Shown here piece after piece: positions 46,117 through 54,726 of a stretch of 64,000 nt of DNA. Under the pieces are notes generated by a model that saw only the letters and a list, made by a program, of their open reading frames with translations, was not told where the DNA came from and searched no databases. Positions within the stretch are counted from its first letter, which is position 1. Every line of letters starts with the position of its first letter. Made by a program: the position numbers and the translations under genes. The stretch spans positions 1 through 64,000 of the forward strand of contig DASVUX010000003.1 of assembly GCA_036386835.1 (NCBI GenBank), given 5' to 3'. The DNA is from 2-12-FULL-35-15 sp036386835 (GTDB taxonomy: Bacteria; Bacteroidota; Bacteroidia; 2-12-FULL-35-15).

Positions 46117-47805
46117 ATGAAAAAACATTTACTATTTTTCCTGCTCATCCTGCTCAACCTGCATCCTGTTAAGTCCCAGGATAAAAACAATGTCCCTGGC
46201 GAATTACTGGTGATGCTTAATCCTGCAGCAAGTCCTTATAAGATGCAGTCGGATCTCTCCGTTTTAAAGGATAAAAATACGCGTCTGAACATTACACGCA
46301 CGCTGTCTGCAAGCATGCACATCTACTTGATGACATTTGACCACCTCAGCATTCACGAAGATCTGATGCTGAATGCCGTGAGAAGCTATCCCGGTGTTCA
46401 GATCGCACAGTTCAATCATTATGTGAATGAACGGAATACCGTTCCAAACGATCCGCAATTCGGTGTAATGTGGGGTATGGAGAACACAGGTACCAATGGT
46501 GGTGCCGGAGCTGTAGCTGATGCAGATATTGATGCGACAACTGCATGGGATGTAACCACGGGAGGCCTGACCTCTGCGGGTGATACAATAGTGGTTGCCG
46601 TGATTGACGGAGGTTTTTCCTTAACCCATCCCGATCTTATTGATAATTACTGGAGAAATTATGACGAGATCCCGGACAACGGGGTTGATGATGATCTCAA
46701 TGGCTATATTGATGATTTTAACGGATGGCATTCTTCCTCCAACAGCGATAATTTTCCCTCACAAAGCCATGGTACCCATGTGGCCGGGACCATTGGTGCC
46801 AAAGGGAATAATGGCATCGGGGTTACAGGCGTGAACTGGAATGTAAAAATAATGCCGATCAGCTACGGATCAGGCTCAGGGTCGTTTGAGTCGAACGTAG
46901 TGGAAGCTTACGCTTTTGCGAGAGACCAGCGCAGGGAATATGATCTCAGCAATGGAACCAAAGGTGCTTTTGTAGTAGCTACCAACTCTTCTTTCGGGGT
47001 GGACCTAGCTTCACCTTCTTCTTATCCTTTATGGTGCGCCATGTATGATTCCCTTGGTGTGCTTGGGATTCTCAGCGCAGGCGCCACTGCAAATGCCAAC
47101 TATGATGTGGATGCACAGGGTGATATCCCCACTGCATGTCCAAGCGATTGGCTTATCACTGTAACTAACTTAAAAAGCAATGATACAAAAGCAAATGCAG
47201 GTTTCGGAGCTTCGATGATCGACCTGGGCGCACCGGGAACCAATATTACATCCACCTATTACAGTACGAGCAGCGGGTCAAACAATTATAATTCCAGTTC
47301 AGGAACATCGATGGCAACCCCGCATGTTGCCGGTACAATCGGATTACTCTTCTCTGTGCCCTGCCCTCATTTCATCCTGAATTACAAAGCGGATCCGGCA
47401 GGCATGGCTTTGATCATAAAAGATTCAATCCTGGGTTCCACCGACCCGGTAGCAGCGCTTGATGGAATAACCCTTACAGGCGGACGCCTTAACCTCAACA
47501 AGGCAGTTAAATCTATTCAGAATTATTGTGCCGCAACATCTGTGTCTGAAATCAGCCACAATTCAAATCAATCAGGAATCTCCAGGGTGTATCCCAATCC
47601 CGCTGATCAAAGTGTGTTTGTCGAGCTAAATGCTGATCAGAACAGCAACTTAATCATCACAAATGTTTTGGGACAGGAAATCAAAAAAATTGAAGTAAAG
47701 GCTGCGGATAAAATGATTATTAATATCAGCGAACTTGAAAAAGGTGTTTACTTGTTCAGTCTTGAAAATAGCCCTGGGCGCGCTGTTAAATTAATTGTTC
47801 ACTAG
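46117..47805 (+). CDS. S8 subtilisin-like protease with T9SS type A sorting domain
   Basis: 562 residues with signal peptide (MKKHLLFFLLILLNLHPVKS). Prodomain roughly 21-110; catalytic Asp164 (VVAVIDGGFSLTHPD), His218 (QSHGTHVAGTIG) and Ser398 (SSGTSMATPHVAG). The oxyanion region is represented by NSSFGVD rather than the more common N-S-L-G form, with a short loop between. The C-terminal 70 residues (VYPNPADQSVF to AVKLIVH) are a T9SS sorting domain. It is the second secreted subtilase in the window but differs from the one at 17673 in length and lacks its large insert. It ends at a bidirectional terminator. Confidence 0.93.
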   Translation: MKKHLLFFLLILLNLHPVKSQDKNNVPGELLVMLNPAASPYKMQSDLSVLKDKNTRLNITRTLSASMHIYLMTFDHLSIHEDLMLNAVRSYPGVQIAQFNHYVNERNTVPNDPQFGVMWGMENTGTNGGAGAVADADIDATTAWDVTTGGLTSAGDTIVVAVIDGGFSLTHPDLIDNYWRNYDEIPDNGVDDDLNGYIDDFNGWHSSSNSDNFPSQSHGTHVAGTIGAKGNNGIGVTGVNWNVKIMPISYGSGSGSFESNVVEAYAFARDQRREYDLSNGTKGAFVVATNSSFGVDLASPSSYPLWCAMYDSLGVLGILSAGATANANYDVDAQGDIPTACPSDWLITVTNLKSNDTKANAGFGASMIDLGAPGTNITSTYYSTSSGSNNYNSSSGTSMATPHVAGTIGLLFSVPCPHFILNYKADPAGMALIIKDSILGSTDPVAALDGITLTGGRLNLNKAVKSIQNYCAATSVSEISHNSNQSGISRVYPNPADQSVFVELNADQNSNLIITNVLGQEIKKIEVKAADKMIINISELEKGVYLFSLENSPGRAVKLIVH

Positions 47806-47823
47806 TTCCAATTTGAGAGAAAA

Positions 47824-47856
47824 AAAACGCCTTACTCATCCGGAGTAAGGCGTTTT
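47824..47856. terminator. bidirectional intrinsic terminator
   Basis: A 14-bp perfect stem (47824-47837 with 47843-47856) around ATCCG, with A and T tracts on the two sides. It separates the convergent subtilase gene (ends 47805) and lipoprotein gene (ends 47876) and can serve both. Confidence 0.88.
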
Positions 47857-47875
47857 CGTTTTTCCCAGTTAAAAA

Positions 47876-48388
47876 TTACATCGGCATGCTGCTTACTGCC
47901 TGCAAGTTAAGAACTGCATCTCTCTCATTGTTCTGGTGACCTGCATACACTGCTTTTGCACTGTAGTCAGAAATTGTCCAGTGTGAGTTAAGTCGCACAA
48001 ACGGCTTAAATCCAAAGCTCATCACCAGTCTTTTACGGCCGTCAACAGTAATTGTATTCCATTTACCGGTAACACTTCTTTTGCTGCCGCGCGCAATCAC
48101 CACATCATTTGGTGTGAATTCGAAAACATAATCTCTGAACATATCAGTGTTATTTGTTTTCATCGCTACTTCTCCATCCTCAAAATTTGAGATCACCCAT
48201 TTTGAGTTACAAAGTGTACGTTCAAAATTGTTCTGGTCAGGCGCATTTTTACGCTCGGCCGGTTGAGCTGTTTCCGCCTGGTCTGCGATGTTGATCGGAC
48301 GCGGGCGGATATCTTGTTTTTCACATGCGGCAAAAATAGTTGCCATACTTAATACTGCAATTGCTAAGTGTTTTGAGTTCGTTTTCAT
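47876..48388 (-). CDS. small lipoprotein, lipocalin-like fold (paralogue 1 of 3)
   Basis: 170 residues from ATG 48388. The N-terminus is a lipoprotein signal (LAIAVLSMATIFAACEK) with the lipobox Cys at ~22. The mature part has a single beta-rich domain: WVISNFEDGEVAMKTN, RDYVFEFTPNDVVIARG, TGKWNTI, RLVMSFG and LNSHWTISDYSA. The order resembles small lipocalin-like lipoproteins of Bacteroidota. It shares signal, leader and domain pattern with the genes at 48588 and 49093. ATG 48388 is preferred over the in-frame upstream start because of the Shine-Dalgarno sequence six bases before it. Confidence 0.78.
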   Translation of the reverse strand: MKTNSKHLAIAVLSMATIFAACEKQDIRPRPINIADQAETAQPAERKNAPDQNNFERTLCNSKWVISNFEDGEVAMKTNNTDMFRDYVFEFTPNDVVIARGSKRSVTGKWNTITVDGRKRLVMSFGFKPFVRLNSHWTISDYSAKAVYAGHQNNERDAVLNLQAVSSMPM

Positions 48389-48432
48389 TTGGTTCTCCTT
48401 TCTAATTAAATTAATATCTTGAATCAAAATTA
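48389..48432 (-). promoter_or_regulatory. conserved 44-bp leader with Shine-Dalgarno and -7 box (copy 1)
   Basis: This block is identical, base for base, to 49570-49613 in front of a paralogous gene. On the minus strand it begins with TAATTTTG (48432-48425), a match to the Bacteroidota -7 element, and ends with AGAAAGGAGAACCAA before the ATG; AAGGAG is six bases from the start. Strong Shine-Dalgarno sites are rare in this phylum. Confidence 0.65.
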
Positions 48433-48539
48433 CATCGGCAAATGGCCTTTATTGTGCTAAAATCGATAAGCATACTTTTCTTGTCGCTAATATATGATTA
48501 GAAAAAGCCAGCATAATTTTTGGGAAATTAAGCGCAAAA

Positions 48540-48569
48540 AAAACGCTTATGCATAGGCATAAGCGTTTT
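48540..48569 (-). terminator. intrinsic terminator after the lipoprotein pair
   Basis: A 13-bp stem (48540-48552 with 48557-48569) around a 4-base loop, with A/T tracts on both sides, lies 19 bp after the stop of the 48588 gene. It separates the two-gene unit 49569-48588 from the lipoprotein gene at 48388, which has its own leader. Confidence 0.8.
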
Positions 48570-48587
48570 TATAAATCATAATATATA

Positions 48588-49067
48588 TTACTTGTTTTTC
48601 ACTTCGAACATAAGGCTACCGGTCATCCCATCGCTTGCGTTCTTATCTTCCAGAATTTTTACTGACGGTGAATGTCTTACAACTGTCCATGAATTATTTA
48701 GTTCATTGAAAGGAACAACATCACCAAAACTTAAACGTAGTTCATTACGTTCCCCTCTGTACCATTTACCGTTTACACGTTTCGTACCATTGGTTGCATA
48801 AAGCATTCCGCCATTTTCAAAAACAAATGTCCATCCGGTAAACTTACCTGCCTTGTTTTCGGTGTCTTTTACTCCACCTGTCTTTTGCGAATAAAGTGAG
48901 CTGATGACCCAGTTTGCAGGTTTGGTTTCCTTGTCATCATCAAGGTTATGCGGTGTAGCCACAGCGGTTGATTCCTGCATAGGTCTTATTTTCTCTTTTG
49001 TACAGCTCATAAAAGCTGTTGCCAGTGTAATCAAAACTATACTTAGTTTTTTTGCGTTCGTTTCCAT
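48588..49067 (-). CDS. small lipoprotein, lipocalin-like fold (paralogue 2 of 3)
   Basis: 159 residues from ATG 49067. Lipoprotein signal KKLSIVLITLATAFMSC with lipobox Cys ~22. The domain repeats the paralogue pattern: NWVISSLYSQKTGGV, TGWTFVFENGGMLYATNG, NGKWYRGERNELRLSFGD, PFNELNNSWTVVRHS and a final SLMFEVKN strand. It starts 25 bp after the 49093 gene ends, so the two are co-transcribed. It lacks the 44-bp leader seen in front of the other two paralogues. Function is unknown; outer-membrane lipid anchoring is inferred. Confidence 0.78.
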   Translation of the reverse strand: METNAKKLSIVLITLATAFMSCTKEKIRPMQESTAVATPHNLDDDKETKPANWVISSLYSQKTGGVKDTENKAGKFTGWTFVFENGGMLYATNGTKRVNGKWYRGERNELRLSFGDVVPFNELNNSWTVVRHSPSVKILEDKNASDGMTGSLMFEVKNK

Positions 49068-49092
49068 TTTTCTATTTTTTAAAATTAATATC

Positions 49093-49569
49093 TTATTTAA
49101 TTCTTTCGAAGATGAGTGAACCTTTTCTTCCATCGTCACCTAAATCATCTTCCAATACTTTATAGTCATCCGTTTGTTTTACAATCAGCCATGTTTCATT
49201 CAATTCCATGAATGGTTCCTGTCCACCGAAGTCAATGAACATACGGCCGGTCCCATCACTGTATTTGGAAGACCATCTTCCCTTAACTTTTCCTGATTTA
49301 CCGCTCGCGATCACAGTTCCATCTGCATGAAATGCAAAAGCCCAATCCCTGAATTTTTCAGTTTCATCACTTTCCATTTCTCCAGTTACATATAGCTTGG
49401 TTACTTTCCATGTGCTGGTTTCCTGCGGAGGGTTTACTTTTGAGAGGGAGGTTTGAGTAGGTTTTGGCCTTGGCCCATTCATCGGGTTAAGGTCTTCTTT
49501 TTTACAGCTTGTTACAAAGCCGGCAACAGCCAGCATAAAGATTGCTAAAGTTTTTGCGTTCGTTTTCAT
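49093..49569 (-). CDS. small lipoprotein, lipocalin-like fold (paralogue 3 of 3)
   Basis: 158 residues from ATG 49569. Lipoprotein signal KTLAIFMLAVAGFVTSCKK with Cys ~22 and a Pro-rich linker. The domain contains STWKVTKLYVTGEME, RDWAFAFHADGTVIASG, VKGRWSSKYSDG, FIDFGGQEPFMELNETW and terminal GSLIFERIK, the same order as in its two neighbours. It is the first gene of a two-gene unit and has the conserved leader with a strong ribosome-binding site. No known ligand-binding motif is visible. Confidence 0.78.
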   Translation of the reverse strand: MKTNAKTLAIFMLAVAGFVTSCKKEDLNPMNGPRPKPTQTSLSKVNPPQETSTWKVTKLYVTGEMESDETEKFRDWAFAFHADGTVIASGKSGKVKGRWSSKYSDGTGRMFIDFGGQEPFMELNETWLIVKQTDDYKVLEDDLGDDGRKGSLIFERIK

Positions 49570-49613
49570 TTGGTTCTCCTTTCTAATTAAATTAATATCT
49601 TGAATCAAAATTA
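49570..49613 (-). promoter_or_regulatory. conserved 44-bp leader with Shine-Dalgarno and -7 box (copy 2)
   Basis: Second identical copy of the block at 48389-48432, with TAATTTTG at 49613-49606 and AAGGAG six bases before ATG 49569. Identity extends into the first codons (MKTN) and stops abruptly just upstream of the -7 box. No good -33 element is present in either copy. Confidence 0.65.
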
Positions 49614-49703
49614 GGTCAGGAAAAAGGCTTCAGGGGCGGATATTCGGCAGGAAGTTTTTTTTGTTGTTTATATGGCGAAAATTATAGTTTAAACAATACA
49701 ATA

Positions 49704-49735
49704 AAAAAAAGCCCCGCGTTTGCGGGGCTTTTTTT
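49704..49735 (-). terminator. intrinsic terminator of the pyrophosphatase gene
   Basis: A stem of seven GC pairs extended by seven A-T pairs (49704-49717 with 49722-49735) around GTTT lies 17 bp after the hppA stop. On the minus strand it ends in a run of eight T, a strong Rho-independent signal. Confidence 0.9.
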
Positions 49736-49751
49736 TATATAAAAATTTCTA

Positions 49752-52196
49752 TTAATGCTTTTCTGCACATGCGTCACCACATTTCTTTGCGCATTCTTCC
49801 TTTGTAGTGCAACCATGCGTACATCCATCATTGCAGGCTTTGTCACCATGATGATCGCATGTTTTCCCTGCTTCACCTTTACAACAATCTTTTCCTTCGC
49901 CTTTACCTGCATGTTCAACACACATTGCTTTTTGTTCAGGAGTACATCCAACTGAATCACAATAAGCAGCACACTCCTCCTTGGTCATGCTCATGCATTT
50001 CTGCATATCACAAGCCGGGTTCATTGCTTTCATTTTACAGCATTCCGATGTTGCAGCCGGGGCGCAGGCACCATGAGCGCTGTCGCTGTTTACCGCGATG
50101 TATGGAGCGATAACCAGGGAAACAATGGACATTAATTTAATAAGGATATTCATTGAAGGACCGGAAGTATCTTTAAACGGATCACCTACAGTATCTCCTG
50201 TTACGGAAGCTTTGTGCGGCTCTGACTTTTTATAGAACATTTCCCCGTTGATCAATACTCCTTTTTCAAAAGATTTTTTTGCGTTGTCCCATGCCCCACC
50301 GGCATTCGACTGGAATATACCCATAAGAACACCTGAAACAGTAACACCTGCTAAAAGGCCTCCGAGAACTTCCGGGCCAAAAATAAAACCAACCAGTACG
50401 GGTGTGATAAGAGCAATAGCGCCCGGCATCATCATTTCGCGGATAGATGCTTTTGTTGATATAGCTACGCATTTTTCATATTCCGGCTTTGCTTTATATT
50501 CCATGATCCCCGGAATTTCGCGGAACTGGCGTCTAACTTCCTGCACCATATCCATTGCCGCTTTACCTACCGCCTGGATACATAAAGCAGAGAAAATAAA
50601 AGGAATCATACCGCCTACAAATAAACCTGCTAAAACCGGGGCCTTGTAAATATCAATAGCATCGATTCCTGCAATACCTACAAATGCCGCGAATAAAGCA
50701 AGGGATGTTAAAGCTGCCGAAGCGATGGCAAAACCTTTACCTGTTGCAGCTGTAGTATTACCAACAGCATCAAGGTTATCTGTACGTTCACGCACTTCAG
50801 GGGGAAGCTGGCTCATTTCTGCAATCCCTCCTGCGTTATCAGCAATAGGACCGAAAGCATCGATCGCTAACTGCATGGCGGTTGTTGCCATCATACCTGC
50901 TGCTGCAATTGCAACACCATAAAGGCCTGCAAAATAATAAGATGCCATGATCCCGGCAGCAAGCGTAAGAATTGGAATAACAGTGGATTTCATACCTACT
51001 GACAAACCGCCAATAATGTTTGTGGCGTGACCGGTTGAAGACTGCTGAATGATAGACAGAACAGGAGCTTTCCCCATTGCGGTATAATATTCGGTAACGA
51101 TACTCATGATCGCCCCTACCACTGTTCCCACAACAATAGCAAGAAACACATTCAATCTTGAGAACTCATATCCGCGAAGGCTTAATGTTTCCGGAAGCAT
51201 CCACATTACAATAAAGTAAGAAGCTGCAACAGTAAGAAGCATCGAAGCCCAGTTACCCATGTTAAGGGCGTTCTGAACATTTGATTTTTCGTCTTTAATA
51301 GTAACGAACCAGGTACCTACAATTGAAAATACGATACCTAAACCGCAGATTACCATTGGTAATAATATCGGGGACATTCCGCCAAAATTATCAAGCACAA
51401 CGATCTCTTGTCCTAATACCATCGTAGCAAGGATTGTTGCAACATATGAACCGAAAAGATCGGCTCCCATACCTGCAACGTCACCTACGTTATCTCCCAC
51501 GTTGTCTGCAATAGTAGCAGGATTACGGACATCATCTTCCGGGATACCTGCCTCTACCTTACCTACAAGATCGGCCCCTACGTCAGCAGCCTTTGTATAG
51601 ATACCGCCACCAACACGGGCAAATAAAGCGATTGACTCCGCGCCCAATGAAAAGCCGGTTAATACTTCAATTGAAGTTTTTACCGTATCCGGACCAAGGT
51701 CGCTGAATATATTTAAAAAAATAATGAACAGACCGCCTAAACCAAGTACTGCAAGACCTGCAACTCCAAGCCCCATCACGGTTCCACCGGTAAATGATAC
51801 TTTTAAAGCTTTTGCAAGGCTTGTACGGGCTGCCTGGGTGGTACGCACATTTGCTTTGGTTGCAACTTTCATCCCGATATATCCCGCAGTAGCGGAAAAT
51901 ACTGCTCCTATTATAAAAGAAATAGAGATAATCCAGCTGGAGTGGATCGGTTTCCCGTTCACTTCATGGATTGTTCCCGAATACGCCAATAAAATAGCAG
52001 CGAAAAGAACAAAAATGCTCAGAACCTTCCATTCTGCTTTCAAAAAAGCCATTGCACCATCAGCAATGTAACCTGCAAGTTCCTGCATGTTCTTATCGCC
52101 TGCATCCTGCTTGCTAACCCAAGCGCTCTTAATTGCCATTACCAGCAATCCCAGGACCCCTAAAGCGGGCACCAAATAAATCACGTATTCGTTCAT
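49752..52196 (-). CDS. hppA: membrane-bound K+-dependent pyrophosphatase with Cys/His-rich C-terminal tail
   Basis: 814 residues. Residues 1-702 are a typical membrane pyrophosphatase, which couples PPi hydrolysis to H+ or Na+ pumping: DVGADLVGKVE, PATIADNVGDNVGDVAGMGADLFGS (given as two pieces, PATIADNVGDNVGD and VAGMGADLFGS) and the C-terminal KKSFEKG and HKASVTGDTVGDPFKDT. The sequence GNTTAATGKGFAI carries Ala where K+-independent enzymes have Lys, indicating K+ dependence. Residues 703-814 are an added tail with 18 Cys and 6 His, including two related motifs TKEECAAYC and TKEECAKKC. Known structures place the C-terminus outside the cytoplasm, so the tail is probably periplasmic. H+ versus Na+ specificity is not resolved. 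Confidence 0.95.
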   Translation of the reverse strand: MNEYVIYLVPALGVLGLLVMAIKSAWVSKQDAGDKNMQELAGYIADGAMAFLKAEWKVLSIFVLFAAILLAYSGTIHEVNGKPIHSSWIISISFIIGAVFSATAGYIGMKVATKANVRTTQAARTSLAKALKVSFTGGTVMGLGVAGLAVLGLGGLFIIFLNIFSDLGPDTVKTSIEVLTGFSLGAESIALFARVGGGIYTKAADVGADLVGKVEAGIPEDDVRNPATIADNVGDNVGDVAGMGADLFGSYVATILATMVLGQEIVVLDNFGGMSPILLPMVICGLGIVFSIVGTWFVTIKDEKSNVQNALNMGNWASMLLTVAASYFIVMWMLPETLSLRGYEFSRLNVFLAIVVGTVVGAIMSIVTEYYTAMGKAPVLSIIQQSSTGHATNIIGGLSVGMKSTVIPILTLAAGIMASYYFAGLYGVAIAAAGMMATTAMQLAIDAFGPIADNAGGIAEMSQLPPEVRERTDNLDAVGNTTAATGKGFAIASAALTSLALFAAFVGIAGIDAIDIYKAPVLAGLFVGGMIPFIFSALCIQAVGKAAMDMVQEVRRQFREIPGIMEYKAKPEYEKCVAISTKASIREMMMPGAIALITPVLVGFIFGPEVLGGLLAGVTVSGVLMGIFQSNAGGAWDNAKKSFEKGVLINGEMFYKKSEPHKASVTGDTVGDPFKDTSGPSMNILIKLMSIVSLVIAPYIAVNSDSAHGACAPAATSECCKMKAMNPACDMQKCMSMTKEECAAYCDSVGCTPEQKAMCVEHAGKGEGKDCCKGEAGKTCDHHGDKACNDGCTHGCTTKEECAKKCGDACAEKH

Positions 52197-52261
52197 AGTC
52201 TCTTAATAATTTGTTGTTTGTTTATTTATCCCCTTACTGAAATATTCCATTAAAAGGGCTG

Positions 52262-52293
52262 CAAACTTAGGCAATTTTATCTTAAATATCAAA
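52262..52293 (-). promoter_or_regulatory. Bacteroidota-type promoter of hppA
   Basis: On the minus strand TTTG at 52293-52290 is followed by 20 bases and TAAGTTTG at 52269-52262, a full consensus match. Transcription would begin near 52256, giving a leader of about 60 nt before ATG 52196. Confidence 0.65.
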
Positions 52294-52355
52294 ATTTAAC
52301 ATAGAACTGATTATCAATAATTTAGATCAGATTGTTTTATTAAAACAGGGTGGTT

Positions 52356-54656
52356 TTATTCTAGCGCACGTTTGTTAAAGAGGATGTATCCAAAGTGGAA
52401 CAGGACAGAAAACGGTTCCTTCAGCTGGTCATAATAATTCACGCTTAAACACATTGGCCCCACCGGTGTATGCCATACCACAGCTGCCGTACTGATATAA
52501 TGCTGCAGGGCAAAAGGTTGTCCATAATCTACTTTCAGATCGGGGCGCTTTAAAAGCACCTGGTAAGGCTGGTAAAGATATCCTTCGAGCCGTAGCTCAA
52601 TATTTTTCCTGAAATTAACTACGAATTTCAAACCTCCTGCCAGGTATTTATGGGTCCTGTAGTTCTCCTGGAAAATAGTTTTGCTGTCAGGTGTCGGTTG
52701 AAAGGCAGGAGCGGTAAGCATACTGGAAGTGTAATTATTAAAAAGTGTCTGCGTGGAATAGACACCTTCACCAAATATCCCGATCTTTAGGGTCCCGCGC
52801 CTGTTAAAATATCTTTCACCAGTCATTTTCAATGTAACCCATTCATGGTTATTGTGATAGCTTGTAAGCGTATCGAGAACGGTAGTTGAGCCCGGCTTAT
52901 TCACCTCAAGTCCATTCACATACCTTAATTTTATATTGATGAACTCACCTTTATTTGCATATTGCTTCCTGTTGAGTGAATTTATTTCATAATAAGCGTG
53001 TCCGCCCCCAAAGCTGAATGTAGTCCTGTCTGCCGTATCCTGCTGGGAAAAATTGCTGGTCTGGTAATAATTGTCGGTAATCTCAGCCAGCATGGCACCA
53101 GTAACCACTCGGCCTTTCTTTCCCGTAGGAAAACCTGTGTTCACTTCACCATAAACCTCCCGCTGTATAAGATAAGCAGGCTTAATATCCTCCCGGAATG
53201 CGTTGCTGCTTTTGTAATAATCGAATTTATTCCAGACGAAATTCGGTTCCACATATAAAGGTGTGTGGAAAGGAAAATCCAGCCTGGTCTTTAATTGGAT
53301 CGAACTGTAAAGTTTCCCGAAGTAAGCATTTGCCATAAGGCCGGCTGCAAACCTTCCGAGGTAATTATATTGAACCGCAAGAAACCCCTCGCTGATTGGT
53401 TTATTGGAAAAATTACCCCCGAAATTGGTGACGATATTCCTTTCCTTTTTGATTCTTAAATAGAGATCATAAAAGCCTGTTTTGGGATTATACCGCGCCT
53501 TTGGATAAATGCTTTTTATCCTGTTGTCGGAAGCAAGGCGGAAATAACCTTCCTTGATATCCTCCAGGCTGACAAGCTTATTTTTATGACGCAGGATCTT
53601 TTGGGCGTATTCCGACTGCTTCTTGTTCAGCCCTTCGATATAGATCTGGTCGAACACGATCTTAGGCTGCTTTTCCCTGAACTTGATCCTTCTTGCGGCA
53701 ATTTCGATGGGCTCAACCCTTCTTTCCACATAAAGCTTAATAAGGTCGATCTTCCGGATGGCTGCTGCATAACCGCTGTCGATGATCGGCTCCACATCAT
53801 TAAAATTAAAAAGCCCGACATTCGTTATAGGTTCAATTATAACTCCTGCCTGGCACTGGATCGTATAATCAGACTTGCTTTGCAGCATGCTCTTTAACTG
53901 TGAAAAAATATCATCCTCACTTGGTGGGGGATTGTTCCCGGTTACATTGCTGCCGATGATTACATCCGGGTAAAATTCATCATACATTATATTGGAAGGA
54001 AAGTTATTATAAAGCCCTCCGTCATACAGCAGCTTGCCGTTTACCATAATCGGCTTGATATAAAAGGGATATGACATGGAGGCGCGAACCGCTTCGGCAA
54101 GATCACCTGTTCCAAAGACAACTGATTTTTTTAATTCAATGTCAGAAGCCACGCAGCGAAAGGGAATAAAGAGGCTGTCGAAATTATAGTTAGCTGCTGC
54201 TGCTGCACCGCCTGCAAGCTCCATGGTCCCGAAATCCATCGCAATAGGCGAAATTAAATTCGTAGGGAGGAGTGAGGTCAAGCTGGAGTCGGAAAGCTTA
54301 AAAGTGATCCATGAGGCGTTATTATCATCACGCTTGAAGTAATATGCAAATTTCTGATCAATGACCCCTTCCGACCAGTTCCTGAATTGCTCGCTTTTCA
54401 CCATTCGCTCAATATCATCGGCTGAATAACCCATGGCATATAAAGCGCCTATCAGCGCTCCCATTGAAGTGCCCGTAATATAGTCGATCGGGATCCTGTT
54501 CTCCTCCAATGCCTTTAACACCCCGATATGGGCTACCCCGCTGGCTGCACCTCCGCTTAATACCAATCCTACCTTTTGCGATTTCGCAGAGGCTGGAAAT
54601 AATAAAAGCAGGGCCAAAACCGGGAAGAAAAGAATGGTGTTCCTGAGAAAATTCAT
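52356..54656 (-). CDS. patatin-like phospholipase with POTRA and Omp85-type barrel domains
   Basis: 766 residues with a signal peptide (LFFPVLALLLLFPASAKSQ region). The patatin domain (~28-320) has the glycine-rich GLVLSGGAASGVAHIG, nucleophile motif GTSMG (~61-65) and the catalytic Asp in DGGLYNNFP (~213). A POTRA-like segment follows (~333-410, FDQIYIEGLNKKQ), then an Omp85/BamA-like barrel (~415-766) ending VLFHFGYILFNKRALE. This patatin-POTRA-barrel order is known from PlpD-type (type Vd) secreted lipases; in Bacteroidota such proteins are common and usually remain uncharacterised. It is monocistronic, with a -7-like TAGTTTTG at 54681-54674. Confidence 0.9.
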   Translation of the reverse strand: MNFLRNTILFFPVLALLLLFPASAKSQKVGLVLSGGAASGVAHIGVLKALEENRIPIDYITGTSMGALIGALYAMGYSADDIERMVKSEQFRNWSEGVIDQKFAYYFKRDDNNASWITFKLSDSSLTSLLPTNLISPIAMDFGTMELAGGAAAAANYNFDSLFIPFRCVASDIELKKSVVFGTGDLAEAVRASMSYPFYIKPIMVNGKLLYDGGLYNNFPSNIMYDEFYPDVIIGSNVTGNNPPPSEDDIFSQLKSMLQSKSDYTIQCQAGVIIEPITNVGLFNFNDVEPIIDSGYAAAIRKIDLIKLYVERRVEPIEIAARRIKFREKQPKIVFDQIYIEGLNKKQSEYAQKILRHKNKLVSLEDIKEGYFRLASDNRIKSIYPKARYNPKTGFYDLYLRIKKERNIVTNFGGNFSNKPISEGFLAVQYNYLGRFAAGLMANAYFGKLYSSIQLKTRLDFPFHTPLYVEPNFVWNKFDYYKSSNAFREDIKPAYLIQREVYGEVNTGFPTGKKGRVVTGAMLAEITDNYYQTSNFSQQDTADRTTFSFGGGHAYYEINSLNRKQYANKGEFINIKLRYVNGLEVNKPGSTTVLDTLTSYHNNHEWVTLKMTGERYFNRRGTLKIGIFGEGVYSTQTLFNNYTSSMLTAPAFQPTPDSKTIFQENYRTHKYLAGGLKFVVNFRKNIELRLEGYLYQPYQVLLKRPDLKVDYGQPFALQHYISTAAVVWHTPVGPMCLSVNYYDQLKEPFSVLFHFGYILFNKRALE

Positions 54657-54726
54657 AATGCTGTCTGGCTAAACAAAACTACTAAGAATTAGCCGGGGAA
54701 AAAAACTTTAGTAAGAATGGGCTTTT

